Assembly: GCF_025628965.1 (NCBI RefSeq)
Contig: NZ_JAOTEN010000004.1
Span: forward strand, 152,051-216,050
Direction of reading: 5' to 3'
DNA from: Chryseobacterium gilvum
Lineage (GTDB): Bacteria; Bacteroidota; Bacteroidia; Flavobacteriales; Weeksellaceae
DNA length: 64,000 nucleotides
Shown: piece by piece, positions 43,795 through 53,362 of the stretch
Layout: each line of letters starts with the position of its first letter
Numbering within the stretch: the stretch's first letter is position 1
Notes under the pieces: model-generated
Databases searched by the model: none
The model's input: the letters and a program-made list of their open reading frames with translations, nothing else
What the model was told of the DNA's origin: nothing
Position numbers and translations under genes: made by a program

Positions 43795-45850
43795 GCATAT
43801 TCAGGTTTCAAAAGATTTCAGGAAAAGAACAAAAGCTGCCGTTTCTTCGATCGTTATTTTTGTTTTTGTTTACGTCTTTATTTTTCTTTTTACGATACTT
43901 TTAGCATTGGCCTGCATCGTTGGCGGAGTGTGGCTGATTGCCGCAAAGCCGATGTTTCTTACCTTAATGGTGGGAGCCGGATTGGCCGGGACAGGAATTT
44001 TTGTATTCTTTTTTATTATTAAATTTTTATTTAAAAAGCACATCAACGATCGAAGTTATTTGACGGAAATCAAAAGAGCAGACGAGCCTGAACTTTTTAC
44101 AATGATCGACGAAATTGTACAGCAGGCAGAAACCAATTTCCCGAAAAAAGTCTATCTTTCATACGATGTCAATGCAAGTGTATTTTACGATTCGAGCTTC
44201 TGGAGCATGTTTTTTCCCATTCAGAAAAACCTCACCATCGGGCTGGGTCTCATCAATACGACAACAAAACAAGAACTGAAAGCTATTTTGTCACACGAGT
44301 TCGGGCATTTCTCACAACGTTCGATGAAAGTGGGAAGCTATGTGTACAATGTAAATCAGATTATTTTCAATCTGGTGAATGATGATGCATCGTACCGGAA
44401 TTCTATCGAAAAATTTGCCAGCTTTAGCAGTTATTTTTCAATTTTCGCTTCGCTTGCGATTTTTTTTACTTCAAAAATACAGTGGGTTTTGGCTAAGATG
44501 TATTCTTACATTAACATCCGTCACATGGCGCTTTCCAGAGAAATGGAATTTCATGCAGATGAGGTTGCCGCCCATATTGCGGGTTCCGTTTCATTAGAAG
44601 AATCGCTCTTGAGATTAGAACTTGCCAACAATTCTTATGATAATGTTCTTAATTTTTACGAAGCGAGAATTTCAAAAAACCAGTCGAGTAAAAATATTTA
44701 CAGAGAACAGTTTTTTGTGATGAATTTTCTTGCGGAACAAAGTGAACTGGAAACTAAATACAACCTTCCTCATGTAAAACTCACAGAATCCGGATTGTTT
44801 AATAAATCAAAACTGGTCATTGAAAATCAATGGGCATCGCATCCTTCTACAGAAGACCGTGTCGCAAAACTCAGACAGCTCAATATCATAAAAGAATCAG
44901 ACGATCAGCCGGCAAAAACACTTTTTAAAGATTTTGAAAAAACAGAAGAAAAACTGACGGCCAAGCTTTTTTCGAATGTAAAATATGAACGGGGCAGAAC
45001 AGATTTAGAATTTGAAACTTTTAAATCTGAATTTGAGGCACAATATCAGAAAGAATCTTTCGACAAAATCTTTAATAATTATTACGACAACAAAAATCCT
45101 GCTGCTGAAGTGCAGGAAACTCTGCTTTCGGAAAATATTCAGTTTGACCCTCTTTTCGATAACGAAAAAGTAGAACTCGTCTACACATTAATCGCTCTTG
45201 AAAGTGATAAAAAAATCATAGAAGCCATTGCCAGTAAAGAGTTTGTCTTAAAGACATTTGACTACGACGGAAGAAAATACAAAGCCCTGGAAGCGAATAA
45301 ACTTGTTCCGCAGATTGATCAGTCGATCATTGAAATAAAAGATCAGATTGCAAAAAACGATTCTGATATTTATAATTATTTCCTGAAAATCTCAGAAAAC
45401 CAAGGCAGAAAATCGGGATTTGTAAGTACCTATCAATCTTTTTGCGAGTATGATAAGCAATATGAGAATAAGTATCAACTGTATACAGATTTGATAAATG
45501 AAACAGCTTTTATCAGCACACGAACTCCGTTTGAACAAATCAGAAAAAACTTTATCACGCTTCAGCCTCTTGAAGACAAATTAAAAGCCGAAATTGCATT
45601 TTACCTTCAAAATCCGCTACTTACCTCTCAACTAAGTGAACAGGACATAAAAAATTTAAATGCGTATGTCGAAAAAGAGCATATTTATTTCCGCAACGAA
45701 GAATATTTTGATGCAAATCTGCAATTGCTGATAAAAGCCATCAATATACTGCCCTATTTCCTTCACCGGAAATATTTTCTGATAAAAAAAGAATTGCTTT
45801 CTCTCATGAAGGATCTTGAAGATCATCATCGCCTAGTAAGCGTTACTTAG
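43793..45850 (+). CDS. M48-family membrane metallopeptidase
   Basis: About 685 residues from MHIQVSKDFRKRT. Two membrane helices (about 20-45 and 55-80), the zinc motif HEFGH (168-172) with the downstream Glu in REMEFHADE, and another membrane segment between. A long C-terminal helical region (about 320-685) is not recognised. M48 enzymes (HtpX/Ste24-like) degrade membrane proteins in quality control. An ATG 33 bp upstream precedes the inverted repeat and is less likely. Confidence 0.85.
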   Translation: MHIQVSKDFRKRTKAAVSSIVIFVFVYVFIFLFTILLALACIVGGVWLIAAKPMFLTLMVGAGLAGTGIFVFFFIIKFLFKKHINDRSYLTEIKRADEPELFTMIDEIVQQAETNFPKKVYLSYDVNASVFYDSSFWSMFFPIQKNLTIGLGLINTTTKQELKAILSHEFGHFSQRSMKVGSYVYNVNQIIFNLVNDDASYRNSIEKFASFSSYFSIFASLAIFFTSKIQWVLAKMYSYINIRHMALSREMEFHADEVAAHIAGSVSLEESLLRLELANNSYDNVLNFYEARISKNQSSKNIYREQFFVMNFLAEQSELETKYNLPHVKLTESGLFNKSKLVIENQWASHPSTEDRVAKLRQLNIIKESDDQPAKTLFKDFEKTEEKLTAKLFSNVKYERGRTDLEFETFKSEFEAQYQKESFDKIFNNYYDNKNPAAEVQETLLSENIQFDPLFDNEKVELVYTLIALESDKKIIEAIASKEFVLKTFDYDGRKYKALEANKLVPQIDQSIIEIKDQIAKNDSDIYNYFLKISENQGRKSGFVSTYQSFCEYDKQYENKYQLYTDLINETAFISTRTPFEQIRKNFITLQPLEDKLKAEIAFYLQNPLLTSQLSEQDIKNLNAYVEKEHIYFRNEEYFDANLQLLIKAINILPYFLHRKYFLIKKELLSLMKDLEDHHRLVSVT

Positions 45851-46035
45851 ATTTATATGCGCTGCAGTATTTTATAGAGCGGCTTTTTTGATTCAGGAAT
45901 AATTTATGTAAAGGTGTTGTACCGATTTACATAATAAAGTCAACTAAAAATTATTGATATATTAATAAAAATCATTAATTTAGCCATATAGCATCAGCTT
46001 TTGATGATGCCATACTAAACTATAAATACAAAAAT

Positions 46036-46989
46036 ATGAAAAAGAACATTCAAAAGGCGAATACTGCCATTCCCTCCGCTCCTATTATGATCTACAGTCC
46101 GGTTGTCATCAAGGTTCCAGGTAGGGAAGTAGACCTTCAGGTAAAAGTATCGATGCCGGCAACAGGAAATAATCTTCCTATAATCCTTCTATCTCATGGG
46201 CACGGACAATCTAATTTTTTATCCTCTTTAAAAGGCTACGGTCCGCTCGCAGACTTTTATGCTGCACAGGGTTTTGTCGTTTTTCAGCCCACTCATCAGG
46301 ATTCAAAAATCTTGGGCCTTCAACAGGATGGACCTGAAGGCGCGCTATTTTGGAAATCAAGAGCTCATGATATGCATGTCATCCTTGATCATCTTGATTT
46401 ATTTGAAGAAACTGTTCCCGGGCTAAAAGGCAGGTTGGATAAAAAACAGGTAACAGCTGTAGGCCATTCTATGGGTGGACATACCGTATGCATGCTATCC
46501 GGAATGAAAGTGGAAGATCCTGTAAGTGGTGACATCATAGACTTAAGAGAACCACGCCTGAAAGCAGGAATTATATTCGGTGCTCCGGGTAAAGGTTCAG
46601 ATATCGCCGATTTTGGAAAAGAACATTATCCTGTATTGTTTAAAACAAATTTTACCGGTATGGATAATCCTGTCTTGGTTGTAAATGGCGATAAAGATGT
46701 TAATCTTAACTTCTCAGACCGTGCAGACTGGAGAGCAGATGCTTATTATCTGAGCGATAAAAATACGTGTTTACTCACTATCAAAGGTTCTCTGCATACT
46801 TTCGGTGGAATATCCGGCTATGATGCGGGTGAAACACAGGAAGAAAATCCGGATATGGTCGCGATGATTCAACAAATAACGTTAGCATACCTTCGTACTG
46901 CACTAAATCCTGAAGATAAAAGCTGGGAAAGTATTAAAAAGGAACTTGAAGAGAGTGATGATCCGAAAGCATCCATAGAATGTAAATAA
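46036..46989 (+). CDS. Alpha/beta hydrolase, chlorophyllase/PAF-acetylhydrolase-like
   Basis: 317 residues. Oxyanion region LLSHGHGQSN, nucleophile elbow GHSMGG with Ser145, later Asp in VNGDKDVN and His in GSLHTFGGI, together a plausible triad. Cytoplasmic, no signal peptide. Resembles dienelactone-hydrolase/chlorophyllase-type esterases; substrate unknown. The ABM gene follows by 48 bp. Confidence 0.8.
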   Translation: MKKNIQKANTAIPSAPIMIYSPVVIKVPGREVDLQVKVSMPATGNNLPIILLSHGHGQSNFLSSLKGYGPLADFYAAQGFVVFQPTHQDSKILGLQQDGPEGALFWKSRAHDMHVILDHLDLFEETVPGLKGRLDKKQVTAVGHSMGGHTVCMLSGMKVEDPVSGDIIDLREPRLKAGIIFGAPGKGSDIADFGKEHYPVLFKTNFTGMDNPVLVVNGDKDVNLNFSDRADWRADAYYLSDKNTCLLTIKGSLHTFGGISGYDAGETQEENPDMVAMIQQITLAYLRTALNPEDKSWESIKKELEESDDPKASIECK

Positions 46990-47037
46990 TTCTGCGATTA
47001 ACAATACTAATATTTTTATCCTAAATCAGTAAATTAT

Positions 47038-47415
47038 ATGATTAACTTAAAACCTTTAGACCCCAATATAACTATCCTGCAGCAAATGAAAGATGATAAC
47101 TGTAATGAACCTGCTGTATTATTCAATCTGTTCAGCGTTGCAGAGGAAGATATACCTGCCGTTTTAAAAGCATGGACTGCAGATGCTTTGTTTTTAAAAA
47201 CCCAGCCAGGTTACATCAGCACGCAACTGCACCAGGCAACGGCAGGAAGTAATTTATTTTTTAATTATGCAGTCTGGGAAAGTGTAGCTCATTTTAAGGC
47301 AGCATTTAATCATCCGGATTTTAAGAAATCCATGAAAGATTATCCCGATTCTGCAGTCTCACAACCTCATCTGTTCAAAAGATTATCAATCCCTAATATT
47401 TGTGTAGGGCCATAA
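47038..47415 (+). CDS. Antibiotic biosynthesis monooxygenase (ABM)-domain protein
   Basis: 125 residues. A dimeric alpha/beta-barrel-type fold with LFSVAEEDIPAVLKAW, QPGYISTQLHQ and FFNYAVWESVAHFKAAFNHPDF, matching the ABM (DUF3291-related) pattern. Members oxidise aromatic substrates without cofactors or act as heme-degrading enzymes. Probably co-transcribed with the upstream hydrolase. Confidence 0.8.
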   Translation: MINLKPLDPNITILQQMKDDNCNEPAVLFNLFSVAEEDIPAVLKAWTADALFLKTQPGYISTQLHQATAGSNLFFNYAVWESVAHFKAAFNHPDFKKSMKDYPDSAVSQPHLFKRLSIPNICVGP

Positions 47416-47448
47416 TATTTTAATTTTTTTACAATAGACCTTAATATT

Positions 47449-47484
47449 AAACCGTTTTGTTTTTACAGGGCGGTTTTATTTTTC
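47449..47484 (+). terminator. Terminator after the ABM gene
   Basis: AAACCG/CGGTTT stem (47449-47454 with 47471-47476) and a T-rich tail. Confidence 0.6.
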
Positions 47485-47488
47485 CTAA

Positions 47489-47638
47489 ATATTTTACAAT
47501 GCTGAAGCATATGCTATACTTAAGTGTTTGAATCAAAATAATTTTGATAAACAGATCAAATCCTTAGAAGGAGCACTTTATCACGGATACCATTGACCGA
47601 TTGTAAATGATTTAAATAAGCCAGTTACTTTCTATTAA
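47489..47638 (+). pseudogene. Possible gene remnant with in-frame TGA
   Basis: Frame from 47489, without a start codon, reads AEAYAILKCLNQNNFDKQIK then SLEGALYHGYH, a TGA (47594-47596), then PIVNDLNKPVTFY and TAA. The composition looks protein-like and the TGA could be a mutated Trp codon. Length about 50 codons. It may be a decayed gene or chance. Confidence 0.25.
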
Positions 47639-47671
47639 TTCTTGTCAGTTTCCTATTTAAAAACAAATTCT

Positions 47672-47679
47672 TAAGTTTG
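47672..47679 (+). promoter_or_regulatory. -7 element of arr
   Basis: TAAGTTTG matches TAnnTTTG, 33 bp before the ATG at 47713. Confidence 0.5.
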
Positions 47680-47712
47680 CAGGTTGTAAAAAATCCAAAT
47701 ACACTCTCAAAA

Positions 47713-48135
47713 ATGGAAAACAAAAAAGAAGATATTCTCGATAACGGACCATTCTACCACGGTACAAAAGCAGATATGCAAATCGGAGATTTCCTGACGG
47801 CGGGTTTCGAATCAAATTATTATCCTGAAATCATCATGAACCACATCTACTTTACCGCCTTGAAAAACGGCGCCGGATTAGCCGCTGCATTATCAAAAGG
47901 TGATGGCAAAGAACGCATCTACATCGTAGAACCTACAGGAATGTTTGAAAATGATCCCAATGTTACCGATAAAAAATTTCCGGGGAATCCTACCCGATCA
48001 TACAGAAGTGCAGAACCCGTAAAAATTGTAGGCGAAGTAAAAGAATGGATCAGGCTCACCGATGAAGAGCTTCAAAACTGGAAAGAAAGAATCGCTGTAA
48101 TGCGCGAGAATCCTGATGCAGAAATTATCAATTAA
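47713..48135 (+). CDS. arr: NAD+-rifamycin ADP-ribosyltransferase
   Basis: 140 residues, the usual Arr length. Family motifs: GPFYHGTKADMQIGDFLTAG, NHIYFTALKNGAGLAAAL, RIYIVEPTGMFENDPNVTDK (split here) and KFPGNPTRSYRSAEPV. Arr transfers ADP-ribose from NAD+ to the C23 hydroxyl of rifamycins and inactivates them. A TTG 36 bp upstream in frame lies in the -7 element, so MENKKEDILD is the start. It is followed by a DUF1801 gene 15 bp on. Resistance is predicted, not shown. Confidence 0.92.
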   Translation: MENKKEDILDNGPFYHGTKADMQIGDFLTAGFESNYYPEIIMNHIYFTALKNGAGLAAALSKGDGKERIYIVEPTGMFENDPNVTDKKFPGNPTRSYRSAEPVKIVGEVKEWIRLTDEELQNWKERIAVMRENPDAEIIN

Positions 48136-48150
48136 CTTAATTTACCTATC

Positions 48151-48588
48151 ATGGCTAAAAATAAAACCGGGGAAACACAAGTGGATGTCACTGAATTTAT
48201 TAATTCCTATGTCGAAAACGAACAGAAAAAAGCAGACAGCTTCCAGTTAATAGAACTCATGCGAAAATGGTCCGGTTTTGAACCAAAAATGTGGGGACCT
48301 ACCATCATCGGATTTGGAAGTTATCATTACAGATATGCAAGCGGACATGAAGGCGATGCTCCTATGATTGGGTTTTCACCGCGTAAAGCAGAATTTTCGC
48401 TATATGTCTATTCGCCCACCGAAGAAAACAAACCGCTTTTAGAAGATCTTGGAAAATTTAAAATAGGCAAAGCATGCATTTACATAAAAAAATTAGCTGA
48501 TATCAATATAGATACCTTGGAAAAACTCTGTACAACCACCATTGCGTACCTTAACGAACATCATGAATGTGCCTGCAGAGAAAAATAG
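48151..48588 (+). CDS. DUF1801-domain protein
   Basis: 145 residues. VTEFINSYVENEQKKADSFQ, LMRKWSGFEPKMWGPTIIGFGSYHYRY (in part: MWGPTIIGFGSYHY) and APMIGFSPRKAEFSLYVY, the DUF1801 pattern. Cytoplasmic; function unknown. It is 15 bp after arr and probably co-transcribed. Confidence 0.82.
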   Translation: MAKNKTGETQVDVTEFINSYVENEQKKADSFQLIELMRKWSGFEPKMWGPTIIGFGSYHYRYASGHEGDAPMIGFSPRKAEFSLYVYSPTEENKPLLEDLGKFKIGKACIYIKKLADINIDTLEKLCTTTIAYLNEHHECACREK

Positions 48589-48728
48589 CAACTCTTCTGT
48601 GTACGTATTAACATAGCTCAATATAATTTCACATCTGCCGGTGAATATGCTACATATTATGGCAATATATTTATTCGATTAAATAAAAAAATAATTTGCT
48701 TTTTAATTATCTTTAGCAAAAAGTAAAT

Positions 48729-49703
48729 ATGAAAACAATTTTATTCATTTTAATCGCATCTACGGCAACATTCTCAGCGCAAACTACCATTACTAAGTTA
48801 TTTAACGATCCTGTCATTGGCGAAACCGTAAATAATGTAAACGTTGTAGGGACTGTTGATAATTCATCAACAGGAGCCAATGCCACATTTTCCAACAGCA
48901 GCCTTACAGCCGGTTCTGCAACCACTACGGTCTATTCTGCGCCTACTGCAAGTGAGATTTCTACCTTTCCGGGAACTACGATAAAAATGGTCGGAAACGG
49001 CAACACGGTTTATTATAAGCAAACCGCGACAAAGCTGGAAATTACAGGATTGGTAACGCCGGATGCGACGCTCAATTTCTCCGGCAATAACGGGACATTC
49101 ATCACTTATCCTGCCGCATTCGGGTATTCTGATAACGATACTGCCTCGGGAACATTTTCCGCTATGGCGGGATCAGGAAATTTCAGCGGTACCATTGCGA
49201 TTACAGCAGATGCCTCCGGAATACTTTTAATCGGAGCCAAGACCTACACGAATGTTTTGAGAATAAAATCTGTTCAAAATTTTAATTTAACCCTATTTGG
49301 TTTTCCTGTAGGAAGCATTGTTAATACGACTTATGCTTATTATGACAGCACGCATAAGTTTCCGCTGCTGAATACCACAAATGCCGTAATCACTGTTCAG
49401 GGAAACGCACAGACCACCAATGTAGCTCAGGCGCTAAACGAAACGTTTTTAGCATCTGCAGATGCAATCAAAAAGGATGTATTTACCGTATATCCGAATC
49501 CTGCACAGAATGTTATAGAGTTTAAAGGAGAAGTATCAAAATATTCCCGAGCCAACATCTACGCTTTAGACGGAAAACTGATTAGAAGATCTGATATAAA
49601 GGCTGGAAAAGTAGAGGTTTCAGAACTACCACCTTCTGCCTACTTTATTGAGCTTTCAGGAAATAATTCTCAATCTAAAAGCATAAAATTCATCAAAAAG
49701 TAA
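48729..49703 (+). CDS. Secreted protein with T9SS type A sorting tail
   Basis: 324 residues. Signal peptide MKTILFILIASTATFSAQ, a Thr/Ser/Asn-rich beta domain of unknown type (about 20-245), and a C-terminal T9SS tail (FTVYPNPAQNVIEF ... SAYFIELSGNNSQSKSIKFI). Exported by the type IX system, probably attached to the surface. No catalytic motif seen. Confidence 0.82.
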   Translation: MKTILFILIASTATFSAQTTITKLFNDPVIGETVNNVNVVGTVDNSSTGANATFSNSSLTAGSATTTVYSAPTASEISTFPGTTIKMVGNGNTVYYKQTATKLEITGLVTPDATLNFSGNNGTFITYPAAFGYSDNDTASGTFSAMAGSGNFSGTIAITADASGILLIGAKTYTNVLRIKSVQNFNLTLFGFPVGSIVNTTYAYYDSTHKFPLLNTTNAVITVQGNAQTTNVAQALNETFLASADAIKKDVFTVYPNPAQNVIEFKGEVSKYSRANIYALDGKLIRRSDIKAGKVEVSELPPSAYFIELSGNNSQSKSIKFIKK

Positions 49704-49845
49704 TTATCTTTAACCGATTTATAAATATACGCCTTTTACGTTTTAAAATAGTTTGTAATGTAACAATATGATAATAAATGATTCTTTTACATTTCATCAA
49801 CGTCAGCTGCTTTTTATTTAACTTTAATCCAAATTATACTACGCC

Positions 49846-50613
49846 ATGAAAAAACTATTACTCATTATTCCATTTATTCTGATCACGAAAGTCAGTGCAC
49901 AACAGGAAGTCAGCCCTCCGCAAGTGACAATGCCTTCTGAAAACAAAATGAACATTATTAAAACCAATGTGACCGGTTATATTTTCAGAAATATCAATCT
50001 CTCATATGAAAGATCTATCAACCGGTGGTTTTCCATCAACGTAGGATTCGGTGTTATGCCTGAAGGAAAAGTAACTTTTATGAATGCTTTTTTAAGCGAT
50101 GAGGATGATAAGAGATTTCAGAATTTAGAAATCAAGGCTTCCAACTTCACCATTGAACCAAGATTCTACATCGGAAAAGGTTACGGAAAAGGTTTTTATT
50201 TTGCACCGTATTACAGAAATTCTTCGGTAAGTACCAATGAGTTTGATTTTAATTATGATTATACTTTCAGCGGAACCACCATCCAGATTCCATTAAAAGG
50301 AACCGGCGATACGCACGGAAACAGCGGTGGATTAATGGTGGGAGCACAGTTTTTCCTGAACAAAAAGCAGAATTTCATCCTCGATTTCTGGATTGCGGGA
50401 GCCCATTACGGAAGCGGAAAAGGAGATTTTACCCTGACCAGCAATTATACCCTGACTCCGGAAATGCAGGCTCAGCTGAAACGTGAAATTGAAAATTTAG
50501 ACATTCCTTATATTGATTATACGGTAGAAACCAATTCCAGCGGCGCAAAGATAAATGTAGACGGACCATGGGTGGGATTCAGAAGCGGCCTCTCTTTGGG
50601 ATACAGATTTTAA
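49846..50613 (+). CDS. Outer-membrane beta-barrel protein (DUF3575-like)
   Basis: 255 residues. Signal peptide MKKLLLIIPFILITKVSAQ, then NIIKTNVTGYIFRNINLSYE, which resembles the DUF3575 start, and amphipathic strands ending GLSLGYRF with terminal Phe. Probably a small outer-membrane porin-like or structural barrel; function unknown. A strong terminator follows. Confidence 0.75.
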   Translation: MKKLLLIIPFILITKVSAQQEVSPPQVTMPSENKMNIIKTNVTGYIFRNINLSYERSINRWFSINVGFGVMPEGKVTFMNAFLSDEDDKRFQNLEIKASNFTIEPRFYIGKGYGKGFYFAPYYRNSSVSTNEFDFNYDYTFSGTTIQIPLKGTGDTHGNSGGLMVGAQFFLNKKQNFILDFWIAGAHYGSGKGDFTLTSNYTLTPEMQAQLKREIENLDIPYIDYTVETNSSGAKINVDGPWVGFRSGLSLGYRF

Positions 50614-50624
50614 TTATTTCCCTA

Positions 50625-50664
50625 TAAAAATTTCGGCTCGCCTTTGGCGAGCCGAAATTTTATT
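50625..50664. terminator. Bidirectional terminator
   Basis: A perfect 16-bp stem AAAATTTCGGCTCGCC/GGCGAGCCGAAATTTT around a TTT loop, between convergent genes. Same style as the htpG terminator. Confidence 0.92.
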
Positions 50665-50893
50665 TATACGCATCTTTGAATTTCTCAATCAGGTGATCCA
50701 AAGTGTGACGCTGGACATATACTGTTTTCACGTCTTCGTACCTCGGTGATTTGTAAAAGACTTCATGGAAATCCATACTTCCGTTTCCTACTTTTACAAT
50801 TTTCTGTACATCGATATTTAATTTTTTCAGTTCGTCTTTAAGAACCTGAAATTCATCTTGAATATTATTCATCTTATCATTCTTGTTTAACAT
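50660..50893 (-). CDS. Small hypothetical protein (77 aa)
   Basis: 77 residues, charged. A helical N-terminus (DEFQVLKDELKKLNIDVQKI) is followed by a short beta part (RYEDVKTVYVQRHTLDHLIE). Unrecognised, cytoplasmic. The second Met (start 50872) is an alternative. Its stop lies in the arm of the shared terminator. The 224 bp upstream, to the ABC transporter stop, hold nothing recognisable. Confidence 0.5.
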   Translation of the reverse strand: MLNKNDKMNNIQDEFQVLKDELKKLNIDVQKIVKVGNGSMDFHEVFYKSPRYEDVKTVYVQRHTLDHLIEKFKDAYK

Positions 50894-51117
50894 TAAAAAA
50901 TAAACGTTTCACACAGCTTATCAAACTTAACTTACCAATAAGGCTAATTATGTATAATTGAGTGATTTCTCACATTTAACAACAGAGCAGCTGGTTTTTT
51001 ATATTTATTAAAGATAACAAATTTTATACCTAATTGCTTAGTTATTACGTAAAAATTAATTGAATGTGAATTTAATGTTAACAGAACAGTTTTGAAATAA
51101 TACAATAGAGGCCAATT

Positions 51118-52872
51118 TTAAAGTGTTTTTTCCTCGATTTCAACTTCATTTTTTAGTTGAGATCTGTATAAAGTAGAATAATACCCATTTTTATTAAGCA
51201 GTTCAAGATGTTTTCCTTCCTCCACGATCCTCCCTTGATCCATCACAATAATTTTATCGGCTTTCTCAATAGTAGACAACCGGTGTGCAATGATAATGGA
51301 AGTTCTGTCTCTGGTAATTTTCTCCGTAGCCCTCTGAATCAGCTTCTCACTTTCATGATCAATAGATGAGGTCGCTTCATCTAAGATTAATATTTTAGGA
51401 TCCGATAAATACGCTCTTAAAAAAGATAATAACTGACGCTGGCCCAAAGAAATGGAAGACCCTCTTTCACTCACCACATATTCATATCCTCCGGGAAGGC
51501 TTTCAATGAAATCATCTACTTCAATTTCTTTGGCTCCCGCTTTTATCTTTTCCAGTGTCACGGCGTCATCTCCAAAAGCAAGATTTTCATAAATACTTCC
51601 GTGGAAGAGAAAAACGTCCTGCAGGACCACTCCGATGTGGCTTCTCAGATTATAGAGTTCATATTTTTTTAACTCTATATCATCAATGAATATCTCCCCG
51701 GAATTGATGTCATACAATCTGGTAATCAAGCTGATAATGGTAGATTTCCCGGCTCCTGTTGCCCCTACAATGGCTACGGTTTCTCCGGGGTTTACCGTAA
51801 AATCAATTCCCTTTAAAACTTCCTGCTTATCATCATAGGCAAAATGAACGTTCTTAAATTCAATTTTCCCGTTAAAATGATCCTTAGAAACGGTTCCGGT
51901 ATTGGGCATGGCAAAATCTTCATCCATAACACCGAGTACTCTTTCTGCCCCTACAATCCCGCGCTGAATATTATTAAAACGGTCTGCAATCTGTCTCAAA
52001 GGACGAATCAGCATTGAGATATACTGAATAAACGCGATCACTACTCCTGCGCTGATCGTAATATATCCTCCGTAAAACAAAATAAAACCTATGAAAAGAG
52101 AAGAGATCAATTCCACCACCGGGAAAAACAGCGAAAAAATAAATACTGTTCTTAAAAGAGCACCTTTTAAGGTAATATTAATATCGTCAAACTTTTCAAA
52201 TTCAGATTTCTGTCTGTTAAACACCTGGATAATCGGCATCCCTGCAAGTCTTTCCTGAACAAATGAGTTTTGATTGGCAGTCCATGTCCTTTCGTCACCA
52301 AACGCTTTCTTCAGTCTCTTCTGGAAAAATCTTGTAATCAGAACCATTAGAGGTAAAATCGCCAAAGTGATATAGCTCAGATGCACATCGGTATTAAACA
52401 TCATGATCAAAACAAAAACAATTCTCAGAATATCTCCGAACACCATCAGAAAACCGTCTGTATACACGGTTGCAATCGTCTCCACATCACCTACTGCGCG
52501 GGTTACTAGTTGTCCGATAGGCGTTTTATCAAAAAAAGAAGTCCTGAAATAGATGAGTTTGCTGTAGAGCCTTTCTCTGATATCCCGAATGACATTTTGA
52601 GAAATATAATTGGAAAAATACACCAGAAAGAAGTTTAAAACGGTTTCCGCAAATACCAATCCCACCAATATATAGACATGCTTCATCATTAAAGCTTTGT
52701 CATGAAGCTTGGTAATGTCGTGATCTACCACTTCCATCGTAAGATATGGCCTATACGTGGAAACTACTGCAAGAAAAATCGAAATGATTAACGTAATTAT
52801 AAACCAGGAACGGAACTTCATCCCGATAAAGAATAATCTCTTGATAATTTCCCAGGTATCTTGTTTTTTCAT
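51118..52872 (-). CDS. ABC exporter half-transporter (MsbA/MdlB type)
   Basis: 584 residues. An N-terminal six-helix membrane domain (about 20-320) is fused to an ATPase domain with Walker A VGATGAGKST, Q-loop, signature SLGQRQLLSF, Walker B KILILDEATSS and a switch His (IIAHRLS). It works as a homo- or heterodimer to export lipids, peptides or drugs. The LGQRQ form of the signature and the MdlB-like start are common in Bacteroidota multidrug ABC exporters. No partner gene adjoins. Substrate unknown. Confidence 0.9.
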   Translation of the reverse strand: MKKQDTWEIIKRLFFIGMKFRSWFIITLIISIFLAVVSTYRPYLTMEVVDHDITKLHDKALMMKHVYILVGLVFAETVLNFFLVYFSNYISQNVIRDIRERLYSKLIYFRTSFFDKTPIGQLVTRAVGDVETIATVYTDGFLMVFGDILRIVFVLIMMFNTDVHLSYITLAILPLMVLITRFFQKRLKKAFGDERTWTANQNSFVQERLAGMPIIQVFNRQKSEFEKFDDINITLKGALLRTVFIFSLFFPVVELISSLFIGFILFYGGYITISAGVVIAFIQYISMLIRPLRQIADRFNNIQRGIVGAERVLGVMDEDFAMPNTGTVSKDHFNGKIEFKNVHFAYDDKQEVLKGIDFTVNPGETVAIVGATGAGKSTIISLITRLYDINSGEIFIDDIELKKYELYNLRSHIGVVLQDVFLFHGSIYENLAFGDDAVTLEKIKAGAKEIEVDDFIESLPGGYEYVVSERGSSISLGQRQLLSFLRAYLSDPKILILDEATSSIDHESEKLIQRATEKITRDRTSIIIAHRLSTIEKADKIIVMDQGRIVEEGKHLELLNKNGYYSTLYRSQLKNEVEIEEKTL

Positions 52873-52913
52873 TGTAAAATGTGACGAAAAGAATTAATTT
52901 GAAAAATTCTCTG

Positions 52914-52921
52914 CAAAAATA
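52914..52921 (-). promoter_or_regulatory. -7 element of the ABC exporter gene
   Basis: TATTTTTG on the minus strand, 41 bp before the ATG. Confidence 0.45.
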
Positions 52922-53017
52922 AGACTTTATAATTTCTCATCCAGAACAACCCAGATAGAAAAAATGAGATATCTGTTATTCATACTATGAATATTGATAT
53001 TATTATTTTAAACTCAA

Positions 53018-53362
53018 TTAAATATCATCTTTAATACCGATCTTATCTATTTCCAGAGTAGGTTTTTTAAGGTTTTCTTTGGTAAGTTTGTTTTCCAAGA
53101 GTTTATAAACGCCGTATACAGCAGCAATTGCAAATACCCAGCTTATGATATTGGCTACAGAAAAACTTGTATAATTGTTATCATTCAATGATTCAGGATG
53201 CGTAAATGCTTCATACATACCGTAACCGAATAAAAACATGACCTGAAAACCGATATAAATACCAATAGCGAGAAGACCGTAGTGCCATTTTGTTTTCCCA
53301 AATCTTTCGGCTAAACCAGCGTAATATCGGTACGCTCCTATCAAAATAAAAATTGACATCAT
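53018..53362 (-). CDS. Small membrane protein next to truA
   Basis: 114 residues with three hydrophobic segments (about 2-14, 28-50 and 66-88), a charged C-terminal tail and no recognised domain. The second Met is an alternative start. Its start overlaps the truA stop by 4 bp, so it is translationally coupled. Function unknown. Confidence 0.65.
   Translation of the reverse strand: MMSIFILIGAYRYYAGLAERFGKTKWHYGLLAIGIYIGFQVMFLFGYGMYEAFTHPESLNDNNYTSFSVANIISWVFAIAAVYGVYKLLENKLTKENLKKPTLEIDKIGIKDDI

Noticed and set aside
43768..44022. 84-codon frame at the start of the M48 gene
   Set aside because: Alternative frame within the M48 membrane segment; Tyr/Phe/Cys-rich by chance.
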